Part shown: one piece after another, positions 41,279-49,897 of the stretch | Position numbering within the stretch: the stretch's first letter is position 1 | How the letters are laid out: every line of letters starts with the position of its first letter | Assembly (NCBI GenBank): GCA_014655195.1 | Contig: BNBH01000020.1 | Location: 86,020-150,019 of the forward strand | Direction: 5' to 3' | DNA from: Streptomyces cellulosae | GTDB taxonomy: Bacteria; Actinomycetota; Actinomycetes; Streptomycetales; Streptomycetaceae | Length of the DNA: 64,000 bases | Made by a program: the position numbers and the translations under genes | The notes under the pieces: generated by a model | Databases searched by the model: none | The model's input: the letters and a program-made list of their open reading frames with translations, nothing else | What the model was told of the DNA's origin: nothing

Positions 41279-42799
41279 TCAGCGGGTACGGGAGGGGATG
41301 GTGATGTCGTACTGGGCGATCTTGCGGTAGATGGTCGCCCGGCTCATGCCGAGGGCGTCCGCGGCCTGCGCCACCGTGGTGGCCGGTTCGGTGAGACACC
41401 TGATGATCTCGTCCCGTTCCAGGGCCTGGATCCGGCTCAGCCGACGAGGCGTGCCGACGAAGACCTCGCCGGGGAGGTGCCGGAGGTCGACGACGTCGGT
41501 GCGGGAAGCGGCGTCGCACACGGTCCGCCGGAGCTGCCTGCTGTTCTCCGGCCAGTGATAGGTGGTCAGCGCCTGGGCGGCCGCAGGGGAGTAGGTGACG
41601 GGACGGCCCCGGAACGCGCGGGCGAAGTGGTCCGCCAGGGGAAGTATGTCGTCGGGGCGGGAACGCAGGGTGGGTGCTTCCACCACGGCGCCGACCAGTG
41701 AACGCAGGGTCTGGGGGATGCTCGCGTAGTCCTCGGCGGTGATGACGGCCGGGTGCAGGTGCGGGTGCGGGTCCGCGGTGTCCCCGTGCGCTCTGCCGGA
41801 GAGCAGCCCGGCCAGGTCCTCGGCTGCCCACGCGGGCAGGGTGTGGACCCCTGCGATGATCACGCAGGTGTGAGTCTTGGTCAGCTCCGGGGCCCAGATC
41901 TCCATCCACGGCGTGATGTCGTCGGGCAGCGGGGGACGGGCGCACAGAATGCGTTCCCGGGACCGCACCTGGCGCCGGGCGAGGGCCGCGAGGGTCGACT
42001 TGCCCGTTCCCGGCTCTCCCACCACGGCGAGGAGCCGGCCCTCGGCCAGGGCGGTACGGGCTTCCGCGACCGCGTCCGTCCACCGTGCCGACAGGAGGGG
42101 GGACCGGCTCCCCGTGCCGGCCCGGTGCGCGAACACCTGGAACACCTCGCCGCGAGGAGCCGGACGCGGCTTCCTGCCGGTGGTGCGGGCGAGCATCAGG
42201 GCGGCCGTGTTCCCTGCCGCCGCCTGCGCCAGCGCCAGGAGCAGCTTCGACGAACGGTCCGACCATGTGGTGAGGTTGACGCTGCCCGCGAGTTCCCCGG
42301 TGACGGGGTCGAGCACGGGTACCGCGGCGCAGGTGTACTGCCGCAGGAGGGTGCAGTAGTGCTCCTCGGCGCGTACCAACGAGGGTGCGCGGTCGGCGAG
42401 GGCGAGGCCCATCCCGTTGGTGCCGGCGTTGCTCTCGGAGAAGAAGAAGCCGGGGGCGAGGTTGACCCGGTCGAGGGACCGGCTGACCGAGGAGTCGCCG
42501 CACAACCGGAACAGCACCAAGCCGTCGCTGTTGGTGAGCGTCATGCCGACCGGTTCGTCGGCCAGCGTGTCCTTGAGTCCCCGAAGCACCTCGTGACCGC
42601 ATTCGTAGAGCAGGGACTCGGTGTCCACCGTGCCCGTGAAGTCGGGCCGCAGGTCCTCCGGAGTCAGGCCGTACCGTCGGCTGCGCTGCCATGACGCCTG
42701 CAGACGGGGCGTCAGCAGCGCTGTCTCTGCGGCCGTCGCCTCGTCCCCGTGGCGGGCGACGGGCGCCGGGTTGCGGTTCTGGTCCACTGCGGCCTCCAC
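41279..42799 (-). CDS. MimR-like GAF / AAA / Fis-type regulator
   Basis: 506 residues. The N-terminal region (about 60-190) is a GAF sensor, with VGMTLTNSDGLVLFRLCGD and APGFFFSESNAGTNGMGLALADRAPSLVRAEEHYC. This is followed by a degenerate AAA domain with Walker A GEPGTGKST (about residues 260-268), and at the C-terminus a Fis-type HTH (RDEIIRCLTEPATTVAQAADALGMSRATIYRKIAQY). The sigma-54 contact motif GAFTGA is not seen, as usual for these actinobacterial proteins. It resembles MimR and AcoR, activators of binuclear-iron monooxygenase operons. It is divergent from the amidohydrolase-DUF59-ADH genes, which it probably controls. Confidence 0.88.
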   Translation of the reverse strand: MEAAVDQNRNPAPVARHGDEATAAETALLTPRLQASWQRSRRYGLTPEDLRPDFTGTVDTESLLYECGHEVLRGLKDTLADEPVGMTLTNSDGLVLFRLCGDSSVSRSLDRVNLAPGFFFSESNAGTNGMGLALADRAPSLVRAEEHYCTLLRQYTCAAVPVLDPVTGELAGSVNLTTWSDRSSKLLLALAQAAAGNTAALMLARTTGRKPRPAPRGEVFQVFAHRAGTGSRSPLLSARWTDAVAEARTALAEGRLLAVVGEPGTGKSTLAALARRQVRSRERILCARPPLPDDITPWMEIWAPELTKTHTCVIIAGVHTLPAWAAEDLAGLLSGRAHGDTADPHPHLHPAVITAEDYASIPQTLRSLVGAVVEAPTLRSRPDDILPLADHFARAFRGRPVTYSPAAAQALTTYHWPENSRQLRRTVCDAASRTDVVDLRHLPGEVFVGTPRRLSRIQALERDEIIRCLTEPATTVAQAADALGMSRATIYRKIAQYDITIPSRTR

Positions 42800-42960
42800 A
42801 CCGAGCCCGTGCGTCGATCTGCGCTCAGGCTATGACGGGGGTGCCGGACAGCGTTCCCTGCCGGCTGTCTCAAAGTGAGACAGCACGAGCCTGCCCCGTC
42901 GCCGCGACTCTGCCTAACGTCACTCTCCGGAACACGGTCGTCACCGGGACGGAGACCGAC

Positions 42961-43962
42961 ATGTACGCCAAGGACGGCGAGAACTACTTCATCGTGGACG
43001 CGCACGTCGCACTGTGGGACGCGCGTCCCTCGAACCAGCTGAACATCCACGGCAAGCAGTTCATCGACTGCTTCTACGACTATCACCGCAACCTCAGCCC
43101 GGAGGCTGAGTTGTGGCCGTACGAGGACTTCCTCTACTACGGCGGCCGGCGCCTGATGAAGGACCTCTTCGACGACGGGCACGTCGACCATGCGATCTTC
43201 CAGCCCGCCCATCTCGGAGCGTTCTTCGACAGCGGCTTCGGCCAGGCCGAGGAAGCCTTCGCGCTGGCGCAGCAGCACCCCGACCGGCTGACCTACAACC
43301 ACTGCTGGGACCCGCGTCTCGAGCAGAAGGGGATCGAACAACTCCGCCGGGACGCGGCACGTTTCGGGCTCAAGGGCGCCAAGCTGTACACCGCGGAATG
43401 GCACGGCGACTCACGCGGCTACAAACTCGACGACACGTGGTCGTACCGCTATCTGGAGGCAGCCCGGGAACTGGGCATCAAGAACATCCACATCCACAAG
43501 GGCCCGACGATCCGGCCGCTCGACAGGGACGCCTTCGACGTCGCGGATGTCGACAAGGCCGCGAGCGACTTCCCGGAACTGAACTTCGTCGTCGAGCACT
43601 GCGGACTGCCCCGCCTCGAGGACTTCTGCTGGATCGCCACGCAGGAACCGAACGTGCACGCCGGTCTCGCGGTCGCCATGCCCTTCATCCACCGCCGTCC
43701 CCGGTACTTCGCACAGATCCTCGGCGAGCTCCTGTTCTGGCTCGACGAGAACCGCATCCAGTTCTCCAGCGACTACGCGCTGTGGACTCCCCGCTGGCTG
43801 ATCGAGAGGTTCGTCGACTTCCAGATCCCCGAGGACATGCAGGGGGAGTACCCGCCGATCACCGTGGAACAGAAGAAGAAGATCCTCGGGCTGAACGCGG
43901 CGGCCCTGTACGACATCCCGGTCCCCGCCGACCTCGCCCTGGCACAGCCGGCGGGGGTGTGA
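42961..43962 (+). CDS. Amidohydrolase-family protein (mim/prm cluster type)
   Basis: 333 residues. MYAKDGENYFIVDAHVALWDARP, FIDCFYDYHRNLSP, DHAIFQPAHLGAFFDSGFGQAEEAFALA and IHIHKGPTIRPLD are conserved in the amidohydrolase-2 proteins that stand next to the propane/phenol monooxygenase (prmABCD, mimABCD) operons. Metal-ligand His are seen in NIHIHKGP and VEHCGLP, with a late Asp in SSDYALW. Its reaction is unknown even in those clusters. The ATG is 161 bp from the regulator's start, and GGAG lies 9-12 bases before it. The next gene follows without a gap. Confidence 0.85.
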   Translation: MYAKDGENYFIVDAHVALWDARPSNQLNIHGKQFIDCFYDYHRNLSPEAELWPYEDFLYYGGRRLMKDLFDDGHVDHAIFQPAHLGAFFDSGFGQAEEAFALAQQHPDRLTYNHCWDPRLEQKGIEQLRRDAARFGLKGAKLYTAEWHGDSRGYKLDDTWSYRYLEAARELGIKNIHIHKGPTIRPLDRDAFDVADVDKAASDFPELNFVVEHCGLPRLEDFCWIATQEPNVHAGLAVAMPFIHRRPRYFAQILGELLFWLDENRIQFSSDYALWTPRWLIERFVDFQIPEDMQGEYPPITVEQKKKILGLNAAALYDIPVPADLALAQPAGV

Positions 43963-43963
43963 G

Positions 43964-44746
43964 ATGGCCGCGCACGCCCCGGCGCGCGAGAAGCGCGCCA
44001 CGACACTGGAGGAGCGGGCCCGGCAGGCGCTCGCCGGGGTCGTCGATCCCGAGCTGGATGAACCGATCACGGACCTGGGTTTCGTACGGTCCGTCGAGGC
44101 CGACGGCGATCACCGGCTGACCGTGCACCTGCGGCTGCCGACCTCGTTCTGCGCGCCGAACTTCGCCTACCTCATGGCGTCCGACGCGAAAGACGTCCTG
44201 ACGGCCCTCCCCGGGGTCGGCGCGGTCACGGTGCTGCTCGACGACCATCACGACTCGGACCTGATCAACCGCGGACTGGCCACGGACGCCGGTTACCGCG
44301 GGACCTTCGGAGCCGAGGCGGGGAACGGCCTCGAGGAACTGCGGCTGATCTTCCGCCGCAAAGCCCATGCCGCCGCCATGGAACGCGCGCTCTCCGCGCT
44401 GCTGCGGCAGGACCCCTCGCTCACCGAGGAACGTCTCCACGACATCGTGCTCGGCGATCTGCCGAGCACCGAAGCGACCAGCGCGCTGCTGCGACGCCGC
44501 GAGGCCCTGGGGCTCGGCACATCACCGTCCGACCCCGTCATGGTCGACGACCATGGACTGCCCTACCAGGCGGGCGAGATCCCGTTGCGGCTGCGCTTCG
44601 CCCGGTCGGTCCGCCTGTCGATCGACGGCAACGCGCACTTCTGCCGTGCCCTTCTGCGCACCCGCTATCCGGACGCCGCCCAGGACCAGTCGCCCCGCCA
44701 GGAAGACAGCACGCTCGTCACCCCCGAAAAGGAGCACACCCCGTGA
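43964..44746 (+). CDS. DUF59 (MIP18-type) iron-sulfur/metal assembly protein
   Basis: 260 residues. The N-terminal ALAGVVDPELDEPITDLGFVRSVEADGDHRLTVHLRLPTSFCAPNFAYLMASDAKD is a DUF59 domain, found in Fe-S cluster carriers and metal-assembly factors. The middle is Arg/Leu-rich and helical, and SFCAPNFAYLM holds the only prominent Cys. In mim clusters a protein of this type lies between the amidohydrolase and the alcohol dehydrogenase, and could help load iron into the monooxygenase. Its start lies one base after the amidohydrolase stop. The following gene starts in a GTGA overlap. Confidence 0.85.
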   Translation: MAAHAPAREKRATTLEERARQALAGVVDPELDEPITDLGFVRSVEADGDHRLTVHLRLPTSFCAPNFAYLMASDAKDVLTALPGVGAVTVLLDDHHDSDLINRGLATDAGYRGTFGAEAGNGLEELRLIFRRKAHAAAMERALSALLRQDPSLTEERLHDIVLGDLPSTEATSALLRRREALGLGTSPSDPVMVDDHGLPYQAGEIPLRLRFARSVRLSIDGNAHFCRALLRTRYPDAAQDQSPRQEDSTLVTPEKEHTP

Positions 44747-45768
44747 AGGCAGTCCAGGTCGTCGGATACCACCGCAACCTCGAGCTCGCGAACGTACCGT
44801 CTCCCACGGTCACCGGCCCGTACGACGTGATCGTGAAGATCGGCGGGGCCGGCGTCTGCCGCACCGATCTGCACATCCTCGAAGGCCAGTGGGCCGAGAA
44901 GTCGGGCGTGACGCTGCCGTACACGATCGGGCACGAGAACGCCGGCTGGGTGCACGCCGTGGGCAGTGCCGTCACCAACGTCGCCGAGGGCGACAAGGTC
45001 ATCGTCCACCCGCTGATCACCTGCGGGCTGTGCCGGGCGTGCCGCTCGGGCGACGACGTGCACTGCGAGCAGAGCCTCTTCCCCGGCATCGACACCGCCG
45101 GCGGTTACGCCGAGTACCTCAAGACCTCCGCCCGCAGCGTCGTCCGTATCGACGACTCCCTGGAACCCGCCGACGTCGCGGCGCTGGCCGACGCCGGCCT
45201 CACCGCCTACCACGCCGTGGCCAAGGCGGCCCGCCGTCTCCGCCCGGGCGACCGGTGCGTGGTCATCGGCGCGGGCGGACTCGGACACATCGGCGTGCAG
45301 GTCCTCAAGGCGCTGACCGCCGCCGAGATCGTGGTCGTCGACCGGAATCCCGACGCGTTGAAGCTGGCCCTCTCGATCGGGGCGGACCATGGCGTCATGA
45401 GCGGCGGCAATCAGGTCGAGGAGGTCCTCGCCCTCACCGGCGGGCACGGAGCCGAAGCCGTGATCGACTTCGTCGGCGAGGGCGGCGCCACGCGCGACGG
45501 CGTGCGCATGCTGCGGCGTGCGGGCGACTACCATGTGGTCGGCTACGGCGAGAACATCGACGTACCCACCATCGACGTCATCTCGGCCGAGATCAACTTC
45601 ATCGGAAACCTGGTCGGGTCCTACAACGACCTGTGCGAACTGATGGTGCTCGCGGCTCGGGGCAAGGTGCGGCTGCACACCACCGCATATCCCCTCGACC
45701 GCTTCCAGGACGCCCTGGACGACCTCGACGCCGGACGGGTGCGAGGACGGGCCATTCTCGTGCCGTGA
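44743..45768 (+). CDS. NAD(P)-dependent zinc alcohol dehydrogenase (mim/prm cluster type)
   Basis: 341 residues. GGAGVCRTDLHILEGQW, GHENAGWVHAVG and HPLITCGLCRACRSGDDVHC supply the catalytic and structural zinc ligands. VVIGAGGLGHIGVQVLKAL is the NAD-binding turn. In propane-monooxygenase clusters such enzymes oxidise 2-propanol or other alcohols made by the oxygenase. The GTG start overlaps the DUF59 stop. It is the last enzyme of the operon before a small ABM protein. Confidence 0.92.
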   Translation: MKAVQVVGYHRNLELANVPSPTVTGPYDVIVKIGGAGVCRTDLHILEGQWAEKSGVTLPYTIGHENAGWVHAVGSAVTNVAEGDKVIVHPLITCGLCRACRSGDDVHCEQSLFPGIDTAGGYAEYLKTSARSVVRIDDSLEPADVAALADAGLTAYHAVAKAARRLRPGDRCVVIGAGGLGHIGVQVLKALTAAEIVVVDRNPDALKLALSIGADHGVMSGGNQVEEVLALTGGHGAEAVIDFVGEGGATRDGVRMLRRAGDYHVVGYGENIDVPTIDVISAEINFIGNLVGSYNDLCELMVLAARGKVRLHTTAYPLDRFQDALDDLDAGRVRGRAILVP

Positions 45769-45805
45769 ACGGATCGCCGACCGATACGCCTCTGGGAGAC
45801 CCCCC

Positions 45806-46138
45806 TTGATCTTCATCACCGCCAAGTTCCACGTTCTGCCCGAAGACGCCGACGCCTGGCCGGACATCACCCGCGAGTTCACCCAGGCCACCCGCGCCGA
45901 GCCCGGATGCCTGTGGTTCGACTGGTCCCGCAGTGTCGAGGACCCCACGGTCTACGTGCTGGTCGAAGCCTTCCGCGACGACGAGGCCGGCCAGGCCCAC
46001 GTCACCTCCGACCACTTCACCAAGGCACGGAGCACCCTGCCGCCCCACCTCGTACGGACCCCGGAGATCGTCAACGTCACGGTTCCGCAGGAGGGTTGGT
46101 CACTGCTCGGGGAAGTGGCCGTTCCGGCACGGGACTAG
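45806..46138 (+). CDS. Antibiotic-biosynthesis-monooxygenase (ABM) domain protein
   Basis: 110 residues. MIFITAKFHVLPEDADAWPDITREFTQATRAEPGCLWFDWSRSVEDPTVYVLVEAFRD and HVTSDHF are classic ABM (dimeric alpha-beta barrel) motifs, as in YgiN quinol monooxygenase. The start is TTG, with GGGAG 8-12 bases upstream. It may oxidise a quinol or simply scavenge. It lies 37 bp after the ADH gene in the same direction and is followed by two strong hairpins. Confidence 0.85.
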   Translation: MIFITAKFHVLPEDADAWPDITREFTQATRAEPGCLWFDWSRSVEDPTVYVLVEAFRDDEAGQAHVTSDHFTKARSTLPPHLVRTPEIVNVTVPQEGWSLLGEVAVPARD

Positions 46139-46141
46139 GGG

Positions 46142-46168
46142 GGGACTGCCTGCCCGGCAGGCAGTCCC
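46142..46168 (+). terminator. Strong hairpin after the ABM gene
   Basis: GGGACTGCCTGC (46142-46153) and its exact complement (46157-46168), loop CCG: a 12-bp stem, 4 bp after the stop codon. Probably the terminator of the mim-like operon. Confidence 0.8.
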
Positions 46169-46183
46169 GGCCCCCCGCTCTTG

Positions 46184-46237
46184 AGGCGGTGTTGACCGGA
46201 ATGGGGGGATTCGCCCACTTCCCGGTCAACACCGCCT
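46184..46237. terminator. Second, larger inverted repeat between convergent genes
   Basis: AGGCGGTGTTGACCGG (46184-46199) pairs perfectly over 16 bp with 46222-46237; the loop is 22 bases. It lies 30 bp before the stop of the leftward DUF2891 gene, and may terminate that transcript. Confidence 0.65.
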
Positions 46238-46267
46238 TGTGGCGCGCCGTTCGGCCGCCGAGCGGCG

Positions 46268-47287
46268 TCACATCGGCTCATCGCGTCCCGTGTCAAGGGC
46301 CAACGCCGCGAACGTGGCCAGCCAGTGGTCCGTGGTGAAGTCGCCGCGCCGCACGGCGGGCAGGCCCGCGGCGAGGTGGGCCTCGGCCGCCTCGGCCAGA
46401 CGCGTGCGGACCGGACCGTGCGGCAGCGCAGCCGCGATCGAGCGCAGCGCGGCGGCCCTGCTGAGGGCGAGGCCCAGCAGATGCCCGATCTGCGGGTCGG
46501 CGTGGTCGGAGACCACCGGGACCTCCAGCAGCGGGCAGGGCGCGCCGGAGCGCAGCGCGGGGAGGAAGCGGTCGAGCCACTGCGCGAACCGCTCCCGCTC
46601 CAGCACCCTGCGCATCGCGTCGGCCTCGGTCAGCGCCGGCGACAGGAAGTCCTGCCCCGACGGTTCCCAGTGCGCGGGCGCGTCGTGGTCGTCGGCGAAC
46701 CACGCCAGCAGACGTTCCCGTACGGCCTGGGTGGTCGCGGCGGACACCTCCCCGGAGTCGAGGACGAGCCCCAGGGCGAAGGCGCTGTTGGGATGGGTGC
46801 CGTGGCGTACCGGGTACGTCGCCTTCGGCAGCCAGTCGGCCAGCAGCCGCTCGACCGCGGCGACCCCCGGCGCCAGCGCCTCGGCCCAGCGGGCGCCCGC
46901 CGCGCCCCCGTGCGCCCGGCACTCGGCGGCGAGCGCGACCAGCCAGGCCCAGCCGTACGGCCGCTCGAAGGAGGGCCGGTCGAGGAGGTAGGCGGCCTCG
47001 GCGGCGATGTTCTCCGGGGTGAGGTGCCGGTCGAGCACCTCGACGACCGGCGCGGTCTCCGGGAACGCGGCCGTTCCCCCGTGGCGGCGCAGCAGACGGA
47101 CGAGCAGCCAGTGCATATGGACCGAGGAGTGCCAGTCGTAGGCGCCGTAGAAGGCCGGATGCAGGGCGCTCGGTTCGAGCCGCTCCTCCGGTGACGTCAC
47201 CAGGTGGGCGGGGAAGTTGGGGTACTCCCGGGTGATGTTCGCGAGGGCGAGCCGGGCGAAGCCGGCCGCGTACGCGGTGAGCGGCAT
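46268..47287 (-). CDS. DUF2891 family protein
   Basis: 339 residues. AYAAGFARLALANITREYPNFPAHL, ALHPAFYGAYDWHSSVHMHWLLVRLLRR, FERPYGWAWLVALAAEC and GTHPNSAFALGLVLD fit DUF2891. The many His and Trp in an alpha-alpha barrel-like helical protein hint at a glycosidase-like fold. The reaction is unknown. The ATG overlaps the pcp stop by one base. It is the last gene of the leftward operon DUF969-DUF979-pcp-DUF2891, so it is probably tied to 5-oxoproline or peptide utilisation. Confidence 0.88.
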   Translation of the reverse strand: MPLTAYAAGFARLALANITREYPNFPAHLVTSPEERLEPSALHPAFYGAYDWHSSVHMHWLLVRLLRRHGGTAAFPETAPVVEVLDRHLTPENIAAEAAYLLDRPSFERPYGWAWLVALAAECRAHGGAAGARWAEALAPGVAAVERLLADWLPKATYPVRHGTHPNSAFALGLVLDSGEVSAATTQAVRERLLAWFADDHDAPAHWEPSGQDFLSPALTEADAMRRVLERERFAQWLDRFLPALRSGAPCPLLEVPVVSDHADPQIGHLLGLALSRAAALRSIAAALPHGPVRTRLAEAAEAHLAAGLPAVRRGDFTTDHWLATFAALALDTGRDEPM

Positions 47288-47937
47288 CAGTGGGTGGCTC
47301 CCTCGGTGACCTTCAGGTCCTGGTCCGCGGGCATGTCGGCGGCGGCGGCCAGCAGGGCGCGCACCCCCCGGGCGACCGTGGCGGGCTCCAGGGCCGGGGC
47401 GGTGCCGTCCGTGACCTGCTCCGGCGCCCAGGGGACGTGCACGAAACCGCCGCGCACGTGCGGGAATTCGGTGGCGATGAGGTGACCGAGGCCGTAGGTG
47501 ATGTGGTTGCAGACGAACGTGCCCGCGGTGTTGGAGACGGCGGCCGGGACACCGGCCTCGCGCATCGCGGCGACGCAGGCCTTCACGGGCAGGGTGGAGA
47601 AGTACGCGGCGGGGCCGCCCGGGACGACCGGTTCGTCGATGGGCTGGTTGCCCGCGTTGTCGGGGATGCGCGCGTCGTCGACGTTGATGCCGACGCGCTC
47701 CACGGTGACGCCGGGGCGGCCGCCCGCCTGGCCCAGGCAGACCACCAGGTCGGGGGCCGACGCGCGGATGGCGTCGCGCAGCGCGTCGATGGACGCCCCG
47801 AAGACGCAGGGGAGTTCGACGGCGGTGACCGTGAGCCCGGCGGGCGGCTCGGCGGCCACGAGGGAGGCCGCCTGCCAGGACGGGTTGACGCTCTCGCCGT
47901 CGAAGGGGGCGAAACCGGTGATGAGCACGCGGGTCAT
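47287..47937 (-). CDS. pcp: Pyroglutamyl-peptidase I
   Basis: 216 residues, C15 Cys peptidase. VLITGFAPFDGESVNPSW, LPCVFGASIDALRDAI and VCLGQAGGRPGVTVERVGIN are family marks. Glu is in the last of these, the nucleophile Cys in FVCNHITYGL (about residue 144) and the His in RGGFVHVPWAPEQ. It removes N-terminal pyroglutamate (5-oxoproline) from peptides. It lies 74 bp after the DUF979 gene. The free 5-oxoproline would be cleaved by the PxpABC enzyme encoded on the other strand. Confidence 0.93.
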   Translation of the reverse strand: MTRVLITGFAPFDGESVNPSWQAASLVAAEPPAGLTVTAVELPCVFGASIDALRDAIRASAPDLVVCLGQAGGRPGVTVERVGINVDDARIPDNAGNQPIDEPVVPGGPAAYFSTLPVKACVAAMREAGVPAAVSNTAGTFVCNHITYGLGHLIATEFPHVRGGFVHVPWAPEQVTDGTAPALEPATVARGVRALLAAAADMPADQDLKVTEGATH

Positions 47938-48011
47938 GGCGCTTCCTTTACGGGTGGGACGGCGCTGCGACCGGGGCAGGGCCGTCCGGGGGGGCGAGGG
48001 GTGACGGTGGT

Positions 48012-48986
48012 TCAGAAGGCGAAGAGCGCCATGATCACGGTGCAGCAGACGAGCAGCGCGAGCGCCGTCGGGATCTGTGCCTTGATCGGTCCGTACTGGT
48101 CCTTCAGCTCGAGCAGCGTGGCCGGCACGATGTTGAAGTTGGCGGCCATCGGCGTGCAGAGCGTGCCGCAGAAACCGGCCAGCATGCCGATCGCGAGCAC
48201 GGCCGGCGCGTTGCCGTTCATCTGCTCGATGAGGACGGGCCAGCCGATCGCCGCGGTCATCACGGGGAAGGCGGCGAAGGCGTTGCCCACGATCACGGTG
48301 AACAGGAACATGCCGACGCAGTACGCGATCACGGCGAGGTACTTCGAGTTCTCCGGCAGCAGGGTGTTCACGATCTCGCCGACCTGGGTGCCGACGCCGG
48401 CCAGCGCGAAGATGGAGCCGAGCACCGCCAGGAGCTGGGGGAGCAGCAGGGCCGAGCCCATCGCCTCCAGCATGGAGCGGCCCGAGTGGAGCGGGACGGA
48501 GACCTTCTTCTCGCCGGTGACCAGCATGCCGACGACCAGCGCGACGACGCATCCGAGGCCGAGCCCGAGGAGCGTGGCCTTGCCCGTCTCGAACAGGCCG
48601 GACTCGTCGAGCACGGAGGCGCAGACGATGGCGACGAACGGGATCGTCAGGGCGGGGATGAAGATCTTGCTGCCGAGCCGGACCGCGGAGGCCTCGCGCT
48701 GCTCGGCGGTCGTGGTGACCGGGACGCCCTTGCCGAGGAAGTTGAACCCGGCGAGCACGATCAGGGCGAGGACCGCGACACCGAGCGGTTCGGCGGGCAG
48801 CCGCCAGGCGGCGGTGCCCGGCTCCACGGCGGCGACCCCGGTGCCGTACGGGAAGGTCAGCCCGAGCAGGCCCCAGAACGCGGCCGAGGTCCACCGCTTG
48901 GGATTGGTGCGGTCGGCCGCCATCTGCACGGCCATGACGACGAAGACGAGGCCCACCAGCCAGTAGAGCCACTCGACCTTGATCAC
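48012..48986 (-). CDS. DUF979 membrane protein, probable 5-oxoproline transporter subunit
   Basis: 324 residues with about 9 hydrophobic helices (for example WLYWLVGLVFVVMAVQM, GVAVLALIVLAGFNFLG, FIPALTIPFVAIVCASVL, SALLLPQLLAVLGSIFALAGVG). The GTG start is in a GTGA overlap with the DUF969 gene. DUF969/DUF979 pairs regularly neighbour pxpABC and pyroglutamyl peptidase, and the proposed role is 5-oxoproline uptake, which this neighbourhood supports. FCGTLCTPMAANFNIVPATLLELK near the C-terminus is conserved in the family. Confidence 0.85.
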   Translation of the reverse strand: MIKVEWLYWLVGLVFVVMAVQMAADRTNPKRWTSAAFWGLLGLTFPYGTGVAAVEPGTAAWRLPAEPLGVAVLALIVLAGFNFLGKGVPVTTTAEQREASAVRLGSKIFIPALTIPFVAIVCASVLDESGLFETGKATLLGLGLGCVVALVVGMLVTGEKKVSVPLHSGRSMLEAMGSALLLPQLLAVLGSIFALAGVGTQVGEIVNTLLPENSKYLAVIAYCVGMFLFTVIVGNAFAAFPVMTAAIGWPVLIEQMNGNAPAVLAIGMLAGFCGTLCTPMAANFNIVPATLLELKDQYGPIKAQIPTALALLVCCTVIMALFAF

Positions 48987-49702
48987 TTGTCGGCCCCCTT
49001 CGGAAGCGGCAGGTCGTGCTCGGCGGAGGCGAGCGCCATCTCGCGCTCCAGCTGCCTGTCGAGGAGCAGCAGCCGGGCACCGTGGATGACGAAGGCGCAG
49101 ACGGCGAGCGGGACCGCCCACAGGGCCAGCTCGGTCGGCTCGATCTCCTGTCCGTACGTCGAGTTCACGAAGCCGGTGATCAGGAGGATGGAGCCGATCG
49201 CGATGAAGCAGTCCTCGCCGAAGAAGAGGCCCACGGTGTCGGACGACGACGCGTAGGAGCGGACCTTCTCGCGCAGGCGGCCGGTCAGCGAGGCGTTGAG
49301 CTTGCGCTCGGCGGCGGCCTCGGCCATCGGCGCGACGAGCGGTCGCACGGTCTGCGCGGGACCGCCGATGTTGTTGAGGCCGAAGGCCGCGGTGATCTGG
49401 CGGACGAGCAGGTAGACCGCGAGGAAGCGGCCGGCGCTCAGCTTGCCGAGGCGGCCGATGAGCCTGCGGGCCTGCTCGCGCAGGCCGTAGCGCTCCAGAA
49501 GGCCGATCACCGGCAGCACGATGGCGAAGACGGTCACCGAGCGGCTGTCGGCGAAGGACCGGCCGAAGGCCGCGAGGACCTCGAGCGGGTCCATCTTGCC
49601 GAGCAGACCGGTGACGATGCCGGCGACGCCGACCACGAGGGCGGGATTGCGGCGTGTGACGAATCCGAGGATCACAACGACCACACCGAGAAGAACGATC
49701 AT
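48983..49702 (-). CDS. DUF969 membrane protein, probable 5-oxoproline transporter subunit
   Basis: 239 residues, mostly hydrophobic: MIVLLGVVVVILGFVTRRNPALVVGVAGIVTGLLG, FAIVLPVIGLLERYGL, FGLNNIGGPAQTVRPLVAPMAEAAAERK, DTVGLFFGEDCFIAIGSILLITGFV. It is the first gene of the leftward operon, and its partner DUF979 overlaps its end. A symmetrical regulatory region separates it from pxpA. It is predicted to sit in the membrane together with DUF979. Confidence 0.85.
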   Translation of the reverse strand: MIVLLGVVVVILGFVTRRNPALVVGVAGIVTGLLGKMDPLEVLAAFGRSFADSRSVTVFAIVLPVIGLLERYGLREQARRLIGRLGKLSAGRFLAVYLLVRQITAAFGLNNIGGPAQTVRPLVAPMAEAAAERKLNASLTGRLREKVRSYASSSDTVGLFFGEDCFIAIGSILLITGFVNSTYGQEIEPTELALWAVPLAVCAFVIHGARLLLLDRQLEREMALASAEHDLPLPKGADK

Positions 49703-49785
49703 GCGGTGGCCTTCTTCAGGCGAATGGGGCAGGGCACCAGAGACGGCACGGATCCAGGATGCCGGAATCCGTGAGGGATACACGG

Positions 49786-49891
49786 ACCTTAGGGGATCGT
49801 TGAACGATGGAACAAGGGGTTGATCTCAGGCCGTGATTGTGGGCGGCGAAAACGACCCCCTTGTTGGATCGTTCAACGATCGTCTAAGTTT
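49786..49891. promoter_or_regulatory. Symmetrical divergent promoter/operator region of the 5-oxoproline genes
   Basis: Two 13-bp palindromes, ATCGTTGAACGAT (49796-49808) and ATCGTTCAACGAT (49868-49880), each lie in the spacer of a promoter. To the right: TTGTTG (49861-49866), 18 bp, TAAGTT (49885-49890). To the left, on the minus strand: TTGTTC (49815-49810), 18 bp, TAAGGT (49791-49786). The halves are mirror images over about 26 bp, with two mismatches. A repressor bound in the spacer would block both operons. The palindrome is like those of GntR/FadR regulators. No regulator gene lies in the window. Confidence 0.75.
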
Positions 49892-49897
49892 CCGGAC

